Notes: generated from the sequence alone by a model not told the origin. A stretch of 64,000 bases of DNA from Joostella atrarenae (GCF_021764745.1 NZ_JAETXX010000009.1:1-64000); one strand, 5' to 3'. Shown: positions 45,268-55,455, counted from the stretch's first letter. Numbers and translations are program-made.

Positions 45268-46481
45268 GATATACATTCATAATAGGAGTCTCTTTGTTGA
45301 TTATAACCAAGGTCTCTGGGCAAGATTTAAACGCTTATATCGAAGAAGCAATCGATAATAATCCTGAGATACAGAGTTTTGATTTACGTTATCAGATTGC
45401 TGAAGAAAAAATAAATGAAGTAAATAATGTTCAAAATACAGAATTTAGTGCTGGTTATTTTGTTAGTGAACCAGAAACTAGAACTGGACCACAACGTGCA
45501 AAATTATCAGTAAAACAAATGCTTCCGTGGTTTGGAACCGTAGGTAAGAGAGAAGATTATGCTGCTACAATGGCAGATTCTGAATATGTAGAAATGGTTA
45601 TCGCAAAGCGAAAATTAGCTCTTTCTGTCTCTAATTTATATTATACATTATATGGAATTAGAGCTAAACAAAATGTTTTAGATGATAATTATAATTTACT
45701 AAAAACCTACGAACAGCTGGCTTTAACTGCTACGGAAGTAGGAAAAGCAAGTGCCGTAGATGTTTTACGACTACAGATAAGACAAAATGAAGTTCAACAA
45801 GAGAAAGAAGTGCTTATGCAAAAATCTAAGGGAATTCAAGCTGCTTTAAATAACTTGCTGAATAGAAACTATGATGAAGAAATCCTTGCTGTTTCTGATT
45901 TAGAAATTCCTGATGAAGATCCCATTCTTGGCTATGATGCTCTTTCTTTAAATCCAGAATTACTAAAATACGATAAGCTTTATGAATCGGTTACGCAATC
46001 GGAGAAATTAAACCAAAAGGAAAGTGCTCCAAATATTGGTTTCGGACTCGATTATATTGCTGTTTCTGAGCGTACCGATGTAGATCTTTCTGATAACGGT
46101 AAAGATGTTGTTATGCCGATGGTTTCACTATCTATTCCTATTTTTAATAAAAAATATAAATCCATCAGTAAGCAAAACGAACTCCGTCAGCAGGAAATTA
46201 AATCTCAAAAGGATAGCAAGTTAAATGTATTACAGTCTACATTCTCTAAAGCTATATCGCAGAGAAATGAAGCTAGAATTAAATTCAATCTTCAGAAGAA
46301 AAATCTCAAACAAGCGAAATATGCGGAAGATATATTAATTAAAAATTATGAAAATGGTACGATCGATTTCAATGATGTTCTCGACATTCAAGAGTTACAA
46401 TTAAAATTCGGAATCAATCAGATTGAAGCGATTCAGGAATATTATACCCAGTCTGCGCTCATTAATTATTTAATAGACTAA
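45264..46481 (+). CDS. TolC-family outer-membrane efflux channel (CusC-like)
   Basis: 405 residues with a signal peptide (ending near VSGQD) and the paired long helices and short strands of TolC-type channels. It completes the CusCBA-type complex, linking the pump to the outside. Translation is coupled to cusA. The C-terminal repeat (from about 215) includes PMVSLSIPIFNKKYKS, the typical second-repeat strand. Metal specificity comes from the partners. Confidence 0.9.
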   Translation: MRYTFIIGVSLLIITKVSGQDLNAYIEEAIDNNPEIQSFDLRYQIAEEKINEVNNVQNTEFSAGYFVSEPETRTGPQRAKLSVKQMLPWFGTVGKREDYAATMADSEYVEMVIAKRKLALSVSNLYYTLYGIRAKQNVLDDNYNLLKTYEQLALTATEVGKASAVDVLRLQIRQNEVQQEKEVLMQKSKGIQAALNNLLNRNYDEEILAVSDLEIPDEDPILGYDALSLNPELLKYDKLYESVTQSEKLNQKESAPNIGFGLDYIAVSERTDVDLSDNGKDVVMPMVSLSIPIFNKKYKSISKQNELRQQEIKSQKDSKLNVLQSTFSKAISQRNEARIKFNLQKKNLKQAKYAEDILIKNYENGTIDFNDVLDIQELQLKFGINQIEAIQEYYTQSALINYLID

Positions 46482-46520
46482 AAAATAAATCACAAGAAAT
46501 AATCATAAATCAATAAAATC

Positions 46521-47024
46521 ATGACACATTTTAAAAAACAAATCGTAGTATTATTAGCATTAGGTGTTTTTACTATTTCCTGTAAAGAAGCAACCGATAA
46601 AAAGCGTGAAGATGCAGAAATAGCTTCCATTGCTTTTAAAAATGATATTGCTGATAAAGTATTTCAGCATTACAATCATATTAAAACTGCACTTACTAAA
46701 GGTGATGTTCAAGAGGCAAAAAGCGGAGGTAAAATGCTTTCGGAAACCATCAGCAATAACTATTTAGATATTTCTAATTTAAGTAAAGAAATTGCTACTA
46801 GTGAAAATATTGAAGCTCAACAAAAAGCCTTTTCTAAGCTTACAGCAGCAATACAACCATTTTTAGAGTCTAATATTTCAGAAGGAGAGATATACAAACA
46901 ATTCTGTCCGATGGCATTTAATAACGAAGGAGCATATTGGTTTTCAAAAGAAGAAAATATAGCAAATCCATATTTTGAAGGAAAAATGCTAACATGTGGT
47001 TCAGTAAAAGAAGTAATTAAATAA
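46521..47024 (+). CDS. DUF3347 lipoprotein
   Basis: 167 residues. MTHFKKQIVVLLALGVFTISC is a lipoprotein signal; the rest is a helical DUF3347 domain ending in FCPMAFNNEGAYWFS and MLTCGSVK. The FCPM and late Cys positions are shared with the C-terminus of the CusB protein at 50359, so this domain exists here both free and fused. The conserved Cys and Met residues suggest Cu(I) binding in the periplasm. It is in the copper operon, 40 bp after the channel gene. Confidence 0.88.
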   Translation: MTHFKKQIVVLLALGVFTISCKEATDKKREDAEIASIAFKNDIADKVFQHYNHIKTALTKGDVQEAKSGGKMLSETISNNYLDISNLSKEIATSENIEAQQKAFSKLTAAIQPFLESNISEGEIYKQFCPMAFNNEGAYWFSKEENIANPYFEGKMLTCGSVKEVIK

Positions 47025-47137
47025 ATCTAAATACCATCATTAATAACATTTAACAGGATAAAAAGAGTAACTAATACAAATAGTTTTCTCTTTTTATCTT
47101 GAAATTAATAGCTATTTAAAAAGTAAATCTGAATAAT

Positions 47138-47704
47138 ATGGAGGTTACCTTACACATAGAAAACATGGTTTGCAATCGGTGTATCAAGGTCTTAAAACAA
47201 GAATTTGAGCAACACCAACTTGCACTTAAAAACATTGAGTTAGGTAAAATAACTTTAGATATTAATGAAGATACTGATTTAGAAAAAGCTAAAGATATTG
47301 TCGATAGAAATGGTTTTTCGATAATAAATACTCAGAAGCAAAAAATTATTGAGAATGTAAAAATTTCGCTTATTAAGTTATTGGAAAATCTTCCTTTAAA
47401 ATTAGATAAAAAACTCTCTGCTTATTTAGAAGAATCTATAAATATAGAATACTCAAAAATCAGCAAAACATTCTCTACCGTTGAAACAATAACCATAGAA
47501 AAGTATTTTATACGACTTAAAATAGAGAAAGCTAAAGAACTCATACAGAGCGACAAATACAACTTTACTGAAATAAGTCAGTTATTAGATTATAACAACA
47601 TAAATCATTTTAGCAGGCAGTTTAAAAATGAAACTGGAATGAGTCTAACCGATTATAAAAAAGATCAAAGAAATACAAGAAAGTCACTAGACCAAATTAT
47701 ATAA
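47138..47704 (+). CDS. HMA-like domain fused to AraC-type HTH, copper regulator
   Basis: 188 residues. The N-terminus (1-65) is a ferredoxin-like metal-binding domain with MVCNRC (C12, C15), as in copper chaperones; the C-terminus (about 115-180) is an AraC-type helix-turn-helix pair, with YNFTEISQLLDYNNINHFSRQF and the final MSLTDYKKD. The fusion suggests a direct cytosolic metal sensor that controls the island, alongside the two-component system. It is placed between DUF3347 and copA. Confidence 0.88.
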   Translation: MEVTLHIENMVCNRCIKVLKQEFEQHQLALKNIELGKITLDINEDTDLEKAKDIVDRNGFSIINTQKQKIIENVKISLIKLLENLPLKLDKKLSAYLEESINIEYSKISKTFSTVETITIEKYFIRLKIEKAKELIQSDKYNFTEISQLLDYNNINHFSRQFKNETGMSLTDYKKDQRNTRKSLDQII

Positions 47705-47789
47705 CTAATAACCATAATTATGACACTGTAAAGGACTTATATATTATAATTTTATAGTACTTAATAATTTACAATAAAGGCATCATAAA

Positions 47790-50309
47790 ATGAAGCATAT
47801 ATATCACATAAATGGAATGAGTTGCAATGGCTGTCGTGGTCACGTGGAAAAAACCCTAAATCAAATTGAAGGGGTTACCAATGCTTCCGTAGATTTAGAA
47901 AAAGCGGAAGCAACCATTGAAATGGAAAACCATATTCCTCTTGAGGCGTTACAAGCTGCCATGAAAAAGGACGGTGGTTCATACAGTATTCATAATCTTG
48001 AAGATAAATCGGAAGTTACAGCCACTGCTAAGAAAAATAAAGCCGCTAAAAAGTCAAAAACTGGTAATGAAACAGGAACATATTATTGTCCCATGCATTG
48101 TGAGGGTGATAAAACTTACGATAAACCTGGTGATTGTCCTGTTTGTGGGATGGATTTGGTGGCAGAACAAAGTCTTACAACTTCTAATTCGGAGCAATGG
48201 ACATGCCCTATGCATCCTGAGGTTATAGAAGATGAGCCAGGGGATTGTCCTATTTGTGGAATGGATTTAGTCCCTATGCAACCTGAGATTTCTTCAGAAG
48301 AAAAGACTTATAAGAAATTACTCAAAAAATTCTGGATTGCACTCGCATTTACAGTACCGATCTTTCTGATTGCTATGAGTGAAATGATTCCAAACAATCC
48401 ATTATATAAAATAATGGATCAAAAGTGGTGGAACTGGGTACAATTTGCTCTTTCTATTCCTGTAGTATTCTATGCCACTTGGATGTTTTTTCAACGTGCA
48501 TATAAATCGATCATAACTTGGAATTTAAACATGTTCACTCTTATTGGAATTGGGGCAAGTGTAGCGTGGTTATTTAGCTTCTTCGGAATGCTATTTCCAG
48601 ATTTCTTTCCTGCACAATTTAAAACAGATTCTGGAGCTGTACATGTCTATTTTGAAGCTGCTACGGTTATACTAACCTTAGTATTAATGGGGCAAGTATT
48701 AGAGGCAAGAGCACATAACAAAACAAATAGCGCTGTAAAAGAATTATTAAAATTAGCTCCTAATAAAGCAATCCGTGTTATTGATGGAAATGAAGAAGAA
48801 GTTGCTATCGATAAAATTAAAAAGGGAGATATTTTACGAGTTAAACCAGGAGATAAGATTCCAGTTGATGGTGTAATAACAGAAGGAAATTCTACGGTTG
48901 ATGAATCTATGATTTCTGGAGAGCCTATTCCTGTTAATAAAGAAGTAGAAGATAAAGTGAGTAGCGGTACTATTAATGGAAATCAATCTTTCTTAATGAA
49001 AGCAGAAAAAGTAGGAAGCGATACCCTCCTATCTCAGATAATCCATATGGTAAATGATGCTAGTCGCAGTAGAGCTCCTATCCAAAAGTTAGCAGATACT
49101 ATTTCTAGATATTTTGTTCCCGTAGTAGTTCTTATCTCCATTATAACTTTTATTGTTTGGGCAATTTGGGGGCCAGACCCAGCCTATGTTTATGCGCTAG
49201 TAAACTCCATTGCTGTATTGATTATTGCGTGTCCGTGTGCGCTAGGCCTTGCCACTCCAATGTCGGTTATGGTTGGTGTTGGTAAAGGAGCTCAAAACGG
49301 TGTTCTTATTAAGAATGCAGAGGCATTAGAACAGATGAATAAAGTAAATGTTCTGATCGTTGATAAAACGGGGACTATTACAGAAGGGAAGCCTACAGTT
49401 GATAAAGTAGGAACTTTTGGTTCTAATTATGAAGAAGATGAAATACTACATTTCATTGCTTCTTTAAATAGTTCTAGTGAGCATCCGCTAGCAGAAGCTA
49501 CTGTGAAATTTGCCAAAGAGCAACATGTAAAAATTTCAAAAACAGACAAATTTAATGCGGTTACAGGAAAAGGTGTAGAAGGAATTGTTGATGGAAAGAA
49601 AATTGCCCTTGGAAATGCTAAAATGATGGCATATGCAAATGCTGATTTATCGTCAGAAATAAAAGAGGAAGCACGTTCATATCAGCAAAAAGGAAAAACA
49701 GTTTCCTACCTCGCTATTGATGGAAATATAGAAGGTTATGTTGTAATTGGTGATAAAATCAAGAAAACGAGTGCAAAAGCTATTAAAAATCTTCAGGGAA
49801 AAGGAATTTCTGTGATTATGCTTACTGGAGATAATCAAGATACAGCAAAAGCAGTTGCAGAAGAACTTAACTTAACGGACTTTAAAGCTGGAATGCTCCC
49901 AGAAAACAAATTAGAAGAAGTTAAGAAGTTACAAGACGAAGGAAATATAGTAGCCATGGCCGGTGATGGAATTAATGATGCCCCAGCATTAGCAAAAAGT
50001 GACGTTGGAATTGCAATGGGAACAGGAACAGATGTAGCTATTGAAAGTGCGATGATTACTTTAGTTAAAGGCGATTTACATGGAATTGTAAAAGCAAGAA
50101 ACCTTAGTGATGCTGTTATGAAAAACATCAAACAAAATCTATTTTTTGCTTTGATATACAACACATTAGGAATACCAATTGCCGCAGGTGTGTTATTTCC
50201 TTTCTTCGGAATATTACTCTCACCGATGATTGCAGCATTGGCTATGAGTTTTAGCTCAGTTTCTGTAATTGCAAATGCTTTAAGATTGAAGAATGCTTCT
50301 ATTGATTAA
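47790..50309 (+). CDS. copA: Copper-translocating P1B-type ATPase
   Basis: 839 residues; exports Cu(I)/Ag(I) from cytosol using ATP. N-terminal HMA domain with MSCNGC (C12, C15); then two heavy-metal-binding domains with CPMHCEGD and CPMHPEVIEDEPGDCPICGM; eight-membrane-helix core with the CPC transport motif in IACPCALGLATP; phosphorylated Asp in DKTGT; SGEP in the actuator; SSEHPLAEA and the MAGDGINDAPAL hinge. Length and order are normal for Bacteroidota CopA. Sits between the HMA-AraC regulator and cusB. Confidence 0.96.
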   Translation: MKHIYHINGMSCNGCRGHVEKTLNQIEGVTNASVDLEKAEATIEMENHIPLEALQAAMKKDGGSYSIHNLEDKSEVTATAKKNKAAKKSKTGNETGTYYCPMHCEGDKTYDKPGDCPVCGMDLVAEQSLTTSNSEQWTCPMHPEVIEDEPGDCPICGMDLVPMQPEISSEEKTYKKLLKKFWIALAFTVPIFLIAMSEMIPNNPLYKIMDQKWWNWVQFALSIPVVFYATWMFFQRAYKSIITWNLNMFTLIGIGASVAWLFSFFGMLFPDFFPAQFKTDSGAVHVYFEAATVILTLVLMGQVLEARAHNKTNSAVKELLKLAPNKAIRVIDGNEEEVAIDKIKKGDILRVKPGDKIPVDGVITEGNSTVDESMISGEPIPVNKEVEDKVSSGTINGNQSFLMKAEKVGSDTLLSQIIHMVNDASRSRAPIQKLADTISRYFVPVVVLISIITFIVWAIWGPDPAYVYALVNSIAVLIIACPCALGLATPMSVMVGVGKGAQNGVLIKNAEALEQMNKVNVLIVDKTGTITEGKPTVDKVGTFGSNYEEDEILHFIASLNSSSEHPLAEATVKFAKEQHVKISKTDKFNAVTGKGVEGIVDGKKIALGNAKMMAYANADLSSEIKEEARSYQQKGKTVSYLAIDGNIEGYVVIGDKIKKTSAKAIKNLQGKGISVIMLTGDNQDTAKAVAEELNLTDFKAGMLPENKLEEVKKLQDEGNIVAMAGDGINDAPALAKSDVGIAMGTGTDVAIESAMITLVKGDLHGIVKARNLSDAVMKNIKQNLFFALIYNTLGIPIAAGVLFPFFGILLSPMIAALAMSFSSVSVIANALRLKNASID

Positions 50310-50358
50310 TTATTAGTTTGAAATAAAACTTTGCCTATTCTGATTATAAAAAGGAATT

Positions 50359-52122
50359 ATGAAAAAAAATGTATTGTTTATTGGCCTTGCTGTCGCTATT
50401 GGCGTTTTATTGGGTTGGTTAATTTTTAGCAACCCAACCAAGGAAACCAATACTTCTGCACATGATCATGAAAATGAATCTGTAGAGCAGCTATGGACGT
50501 GTTCTATGCATCCGCAAATTATGCAGCATGAACCTGGCGATTGTCCTATTTGTGGAATGGATCTTATCCCTGCGGAATCTGGTGCAGATGGCCTTTCCCC
50601 CAATGAGATTTCTATGACTGAAAATGCAATGGCATTAGCAAACATTCAGACCAGCATCGTAGGAAGTAAACAGTCTGAAAATTCGGTTTTAAAACTGTCA
50701 GGAACAATTAAAGCTGATGAAGACAAAACCCATACGCAATCTGCTCATTTTAATGGTCGAATTGAAAAGTTATACGTAAAATCTCTTGGAGAAACAGTAA
50801 ATAAAGGCCAAGCTTTAGCTGTTGTTTATGCTCCTGAATTAGTTAGTGCTCAGCAAGAATTAATTACAGCATATAAAATCAAAGATGTGCAACCTGGGCT
50901 GTATAATGCCGTAAGAAATAAGTTGAAAAACTGGATGATCTCAGATAAATATATCGATGATATTATAAGCTCTGGAACTGCTAAAAGTAGATTTACATTA
51001 CATTCCCATGTTTCTGGAGTTGTTACCAGTTTAAATGTATCTGAAGGTGGACATATGATGGATGGAATGGCAATATTGCAAACTGCAAACCTCAATACTG
51101 TTTGGGGAGTTTTTGATGCTTATGAAAAGGATATTCAATCTCTTGAGAAAAATCAGAATATAATAATCACATCTAATGCATTTCCTGATAAAACTATCGA
51201 AGGAACAATTTCTTATATCGATCCTATTTTAGATAATGATACCCGTACTGTCGAAGTTCGTACCGTTATTAACAACAAAGACAACAAGTTAAAGCCAGGA
51301 ATGTTTATCGAAGCTTCGGTGAAAATAGATCCTAAACTATCTGAAAATTCAGAAATAAAAGTTCCTTCTTCTGCGGTTATGTGGACAGGGAAACGGTCTT
51401 TAGTATATGTAAAAACAAGTCCTGATAAACCCATTTTCGAAATGAGAGAAGTGTCCTTGGGAAAAAAATTCGGAACTGATTACGCTATAACAAGCGGTCT
51501 TAAAAATGGGGAAGAAATTGTTACCAATGGTACTTTCACTGTAGATGCTGCTGCACAATTGCAAGGCAAAAAGTCTATGATGAATAAAGAAGGTGGCAAA
51601 ACAACAACTGGTCATGAAGGTCACTTAGGAATAGAAACTGATAACAGTAAAACTAAAAACATAGAAACACCTTCATTTCAGAAGTTTCAAAATCAGCTTT
51701 TAATAGTTTTAAATTCTTATATAGTGTTAAAAGATGCTTTAGTAAATGATGACTACAATAATGCAAAAGATGCAGCAAATAGCATTGAAAATAACTTAAG
51801 TGAAATAGATTTAGATCTTTTAGAAAATAAAGATGCTCGAAATACATGGACACCTATCCAAAAAGAGCTGCAATCTTCAGTAAAAGCTATTGCTAATGCT
51901 TCAGAAATCAAAGAGCAAAGAAAGTATTTTAAAGATCTCTCTGATGATATGATTAAAAGTTTAACGCTCTATGGAGTTCATAAAAAAGCCTATACTCAAT
52001 TCTGTCCAATGGTAGATAATAATAACGGCGCTTCTTGGCTTAGTTTCAATCAAGAAATAAGCAATCCCTACTATGGAAAAGAAATGTCCAACTGCGGCGA
52101 AGTTATCCAAACATTTGAATAA
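50359..52122 (+). CDS. cusB: CusB-type efflux adaptor fused to HMBD and DUF3347
   Basis: 587 residues. N-terminal membrane anchor (VLFIGLAVAIGVLLGWLIF); a heavy-metal-binding domain (WTCSMHPQIMQHEPGD, about 46-72); the membrane-fusion hairpin, lipoyl and barrel domains (about 100-400); and a C-terminal DUF3347 domain (from about 435) ending in QFCPMVDNNNGASWLS and MSNCGE. It bridges the CusA pump and the TolC-like channel and may hand over metal. The adaptor is last in the island, separated from cusA by copA. Confidence 0.92.
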   Translation: MKKNVLFIGLAVAIGVLLGWLIFSNPTKETNTSAHDHENESVEQLWTCSMHPQIMQHEPGDCPICGMDLIPAESGADGLSPNEISMTENAMALANIQTSIVGSKQSENSVLKLSGTIKADEDKTHTQSAHFNGRIEKLYVKSLGETVNKGQALAVVYAPELVSAQQELITAYKIKDVQPGLYNAVRNKLKNWMISDKYIDDIISSGTAKSRFTLHSHVSGVVTSLNVSEGGHMMDGMAILQTANLNTVWGVFDAYEKDIQSLEKNQNIIITSNAFPDKTIEGTISYIDPILDNDTRTVEVRTVINNKDNKLKPGMFIEASVKIDPKLSENSEIKVPSSAVMWTGKRSLVYVKTSPDKPIFEMREVSLGKKFGTDYAITSGLKNGEEIVTNGTFTVDAAAQLQGKKSMMNKEGGKTTTGHEGHLGIETDNSKTKNIETPSFQKFQNQLLIVLNSYIVLKDALVNDDYNNAKDAANSIENNLSEIDLDLLENKDARNTWTPIQKELQSSVKAIANASEIKEQRKYFKDLSDDMIKSLTLYGVHKKAYTQFCPMVDNNNGASWLSFNQEISNPYYGKEMSNCGEVIQTFE

Positions 52123-52140
52123 TACATTATATTTCCACAA

Positions 52141-52179
52141 ACAAAGGCTCAAAAAAATAAGTGTTTTTTGAGCCTTTGT
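52141..52179. terminator. Terminator after the copper island
   Basis: Very strong hairpin: ACAAAGGCTCAAAAAA, a short loop, TTTTTTGAGCCTTTGT, working on both strands. It closes the transcript that starts near 40.9 kb. Confidence 0.9.
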
Positions 52180-52410
52180 TTTAATTAAAAACGACTACAA
52201 CATAGTTTCTTTCTTCCGTAATTTAATTTTATACACCTGATTTTTCTTAAAATTGAGTCCAAACTATATTTAGAAAATAGTCGAAAATAAACGTAAGGTA
52301 TCGGTATGTAAACCGACTAATATTGTATGTAATAATCATTTATAAAACAACTTCTTATAAGTGATTTCTATATCGGGAATTTCCCCGAAAACAATTAATA
52401 TTTTAATAAA
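52180..52410. other. Intergenic region before the DUF3179 gene
   Basis: About 230 bp without a gene; expected to carry the DUF3179 promoter. No operator or hairpin recognised. Confidence 0.4.
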
Positions 52411-53844
52411 ATGAGTCCATTCAATTTAATCATTGGCCTTTTCGTTATGCTTATGATTTGTTCTGATTATACAAGTGAAATTTCAGAAATGCCATTACAA
52501 CATACGGAAAAAGTCAAGCAAAACAAGGAAGGTAAAATTATGAACATCACACAGAATACTATGATGAATCACTTTTTGAATTTGGTGATTTCCAAAGATA
52601 AAAAGGTATTAGAAAATGCAATTACTGCCATTGATGAAAACTGGCAAGAAGGATATGAAATCATGCTTATCGAGTCTATCTACTTCTCAAGAAATTCTGA
52701 CCTTATATTAAAGTTAATAAGCTTGCTAGAAGAAAAGACAGATCAAAAATTTGGTTACGATTTCGATAAGTGGTTCCATTGGCTTTGGAATAAAGATGCT
52801 AATTATCAAGATGAATATTTCGAATACAAAGCAAAAGTACATTCGCTAATAGATCTAAAATTTAGAGGCTATTTTGAAGATAGAGCTTCAGAAAGTATAA
52901 TCCGATTGGATGAGGTACGTTGGGGAGGTGTAAAACAAGATGGTATTCCTCCACTACGCCAACCAAAAATGATTACTAAAAATGACGCTAACTATTTAAA
53001 TGATAGTGATATTGTATTCGGAATTGAGGTAAATGGAGATGCTCGTGCCTACCCAAAACGAATCTTAGCATGGCACGAAATGTTTGTAGATAATGTAGGT
53101 GGTATTGATGTTGCTGGAGTCTACTGTACTCTCTGCGGAACTGTTATTTTATACGAAACAGAAGTAAATGGCGTAAATCATGAAATTGGAACAAGCGGCT
53201 TTCTATATCGATCTAACAAACTAATGTACGATAAAGCAACCCAATCTTTATGGAGTACCTTAGAAGGAGAACCCGTAATTGGCCCATTGGTTGGTAAAGG
53301 CATTAAATTACCCTATAGAAGTGTTGTTACAACCACATGGGGTGAATGGAAAAAGCGACATCCAGCTACGCAAGTTCTATCATTAGATACAGGGTTTGAA
53401 AGAGATTATGGAGAAGGAAAAGCATATAATGATTATTTCTCTACTGATAAATTAATGTTTACCGTTCCTAATGAAGATACTAGTGAACTTAAAAATAAAG
53501 ACGAGATTTTATCTATTAGACATGCTAGTTTCCCAAAAGAAAACATAGCCATTTCTAGCAAGTTCTTAAAGAAAAACAGCATTTATGAAACTAGCATCGG
53601 GAATATTAAATTAGTAGTGCTAACAGACAAATCTGGAGCACATCGTGTATACCAAACAAATGGTTTAAAGCTGGTAAACTTCCAGGATGAAATGAGTGTA
53701 ATTGATGTTACAGGGAAAATTTGGAATATTACTGAAAATAAATTAATTGCTGAAGATGGTAGCATTTTAACACGTTTTGCTACACATAATGCTTTTTGGT
53801 TTGGATACAAAGCTGCTTTTCCAAACGTGAAATTAATTAAATAA
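52411..53844 (+). CDS. DUF3179 domain protein
   Basis: 477 residues. A short hydrophobic N-terminus (NLIIGLFVMLMIC) looks like a lipoprotein signal with Cys at about residue 22. The DUF3179 domain (about 185-470) shows GIPPLRQPKM, RAYPKRILAWHEM, VDVAGVYCTLCG-type Cys pair (CTLC), LYDKATQSLWST-like segment and FERDYGEG. An alternative start at the internal Met of MNITQNTM (about 45) is possible. Function of the family is not known. Its position after the copper island may be chance, since a strong terminator intervenes. Confidence 0.85.
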   Translation: MSPFNLIIGLFVMLMICSDYTSEISEMPLQHTEKVKQNKEGKIMNITQNTMMNHFLNLVISKDKKVLENAITAIDENWQEGYEIMLIESIYFSRNSDLILKLISLLEEKTDQKFGYDFDKWFHWLWNKDANYQDEYFEYKAKVHSLIDLKFRGYFEDRASESIIRLDEVRWGGVKQDGIPPLRQPKMITKNDANYLNDSDIVFGIEVNGDARAYPKRILAWHEMFVDNVGGIDVAGVYCTLCGTVILYETEVNGVNHEIGTSGFLYRSNKLMYDKATQSLWSTLEGEPVIGPLVGKGIKLPYRSVVTTTWGEWKKRHPATQVLSLDTGFERDYGEGKAYNDYFSTDKLMFTVPNEDTSELKNKDEILSIRHASFPKENIAISSKFLKKNSIYETSIGNIKLVVLTDKSGAHRVYQTNGLKLVNFQDEMSVIDVTGKIWNITENKLIAEDGSILTRFATHNAFWFGYKAAFPNVKLIK

Positions 53845-53875
53845 GTCAACAGGTAATAGTAGATAATACTATGTA

Positions 53876-53910
53876 AAAGCCCTTTAAAGCTACATGCCTT
53901 AAAGGGCTTT
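53876..53910. terminator. Terminator after the DUF3179 gene
   Basis: Perfect 12-bp stem AAAGCCCTTTAA / TTAAAGGGCTTT around an 11-base loop, then a T-run. Confidence 0.88.
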
Positions 53911-53961
53911 CTTTTTGTATTAATTTTCAAATTGTATCTTGCTTACTAATTAAATTTAAGG

Positions 53962-54510
53962 ATGAAAACAACATTAGTATACCTTTGCATTATGATGTCA
54001 CTATTTGGAAAAGCTCAAGAGCCTGTAACACCTACAGAATCGATTTACGATATTTCGATTAACAGTATTGATGGCAACAAAATTGATCTAGGTGTTTATA
54101 AAGGAAAGAAAATACTATTTGTTAATGTAGCATCAGAATGTGGCTTTACTGGTCAGTACAAAGGGCTAGAAGAATTATATGAAACCTATGAAGACAACCT
54201 AATGATTATAGGAATTCCTTGTAACCAATTTGGTGGTCAAGAGCCTGGTAATGCTGAAGAAATCCAAAGCTTTTGTCAAAAAAACTATGGCGTACAATTT
54301 CTAATTACTGAGAAAGTGGATGTAAAAGGTAGTAATCAACATCCACTTTATAGATGGCTTACAGAAAAATCTGTAAATGGATTGAAAAATTCTTCTGTAA
54401 AATGGAATTTCCAAAAATACCTTGTTGATGAACAAGGACGATTAATAGATTACTATATGTCGACTACCAAACCGTTAAGTACTAAAATCACTAAAAACTT
54501 AACGCTCTAG
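53962..54510 (+). CDS. Thioredoxin-type glutathione peroxidase, exported
   Basis: 182 residues with a short signal peptide (MKTTLVYLCIMMSLFGKAQE). Peroxidatic Cys C60 in NVASECGFT, the conserved Gln in GGQEPG, and the Trp-Asn in VKWNFQKYL give the catalytic set; C105 in QSFCQKNYG matches the resolving Cys of thioredoxin-dependent members such as yeast Gpx3. So it likely reduces lipid or hydrogen peroxides in the periplasm with a thioredoxin-like donor. Its last 12 bases overlap the 3' end of the convergent radical SAM gene. Confidence 0.94.
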   Translation: MKTTLVYLCIMMSLFGKAQEPVTPTESIYDISINSIDGNKIDLGVYKGKKILFVNVASECGFTGQYKGLEELYETYEDNLMIIGIPCNQFGGQEPGNAEEIQSFCQKNYGVQFLITEKVDVKGSNQHPLYRWLTEKSVNGLKNSSVKWNFQKYLVDEQGRLIDYYMSTTKPLSTKITKNLTL

Positions 54511-55455
54511 AGTAACGTCACTTTCTATTACACCATTTTTATCAAAAATTTCATCTTTATGGCATTTCATAAAATGATCACAGTATAAACAGATGTTTTT
54601 GAGTTCTTGGTTTTTGGCCTCGGCTTCCGATTTAGAAACTCCCAATTCGATTCCCATTTCCAAAGGTTCTCCTGCATTTAAAGCTTTAAAAACTGCATTA
54701 TTAGAAGCCCTTTTAAGAACCTCAGATACTTTTTCTTTGCGGGCATCTCCCATTGGAAAATGAGTTCCTGGGCAACATGGATTTATTCTCCAGAGTTGAA
54801 TACTTATCTCTTGAGGAATATCATCATATCCACCTAGAAAATTTCGTGCACCAGAAAGTATAGAACAGAAGTTATGATTGGGATCTTTAAGGTAAATATC
54901 ATTTTTCATGGCCTTTCCTCTAGCCCAATTTCCTCCTAGCCACATATCTTCACTAGCGCCCCAATATCCCCAACTCAATGGATTTTCGGTTAAATAGTGA
55001 CCTCCTTCTATTAAAGGGTCTTTTTCTGTTCCAATAACTCCATGTCTTTCAAAAATGTCTGAAAGCTCCATCAAACGACTTCCAGCCTTTTTATGATATC
55101 TATCAATACTTGCAATATCAAAGCGTTTTACTCCCTTTTTTATAAGTGTAGCTAACTTTTCATCCGTCATTAAATCTCCATTGGTCTGCAACATTATCTG
55201 AGTCTCTTCCCCATATTTTAAAGCAAGTTTATCAAGTACTGCATACAACAATTTAATATCAGCCATAGGCTCTCCCCCACTTAAAATCAGTCGATCTATT
55301 TTGGCAGGCATATTATCGATTATCTTCATGCAATCTTCCTCACTAATTCTGCTTCCAAAAGGGCTAGAATCATTATAGCAATGATCACAATCGTCGTTAC
55401 ATAGTTGAGTAAACACCCAATAAACAGATTGCATATGATTAAAATCTTGTAACAT
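54499..55455 (-). CDS. Radical SAM protein with C-terminal cysteine cluster
   Basis: 318 residues. The 4Fe-4S cluster motif is CNDDCDHC (C19, C23, C26), followed by LILSGGEPMAD, the SAM-binding segment. The C-terminal part has further Cys residues (NPCCPGTH and NICLYCDHFMKCHKD), suggesting a SPASM-like auxiliary cluster. Such enzymes modify peptides or small metabolites. It lies 90 bp downstream of the ATPase gene of a YnjBCD-like importer, on the same strand; no precursor peptide gene is visible. The substrate is unknown. Confidence 0.85.
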   Translation of the reverse strand: MLQDFNHMQSVYWVFTQLCNDDCDHCYNDSSPFGSRISEEDCMKIIDNMPAKIDRLILSGGEPMADIKLLYAVLDKLALKYGEETQIMLQTNGDLMTDEKLATLIKKGVKRFDIASIDRYHKKAGSRLMELSDIFERHGVIGTEKDPLIEGGHYLTENPLSWGYWGASEDMWLGGNWARGKAMKNDIYLKDPNHNFCSILSGARNFLGGYDDIPQEISIQLWRINPCCPGTHFPMGDARKEKVSEVLKRASNNAVFKALNAGEPLEMGIELGVSKSEAEAKNQELKNICLYCDHFMKCHKDEIFDKNGVIESDVTLER

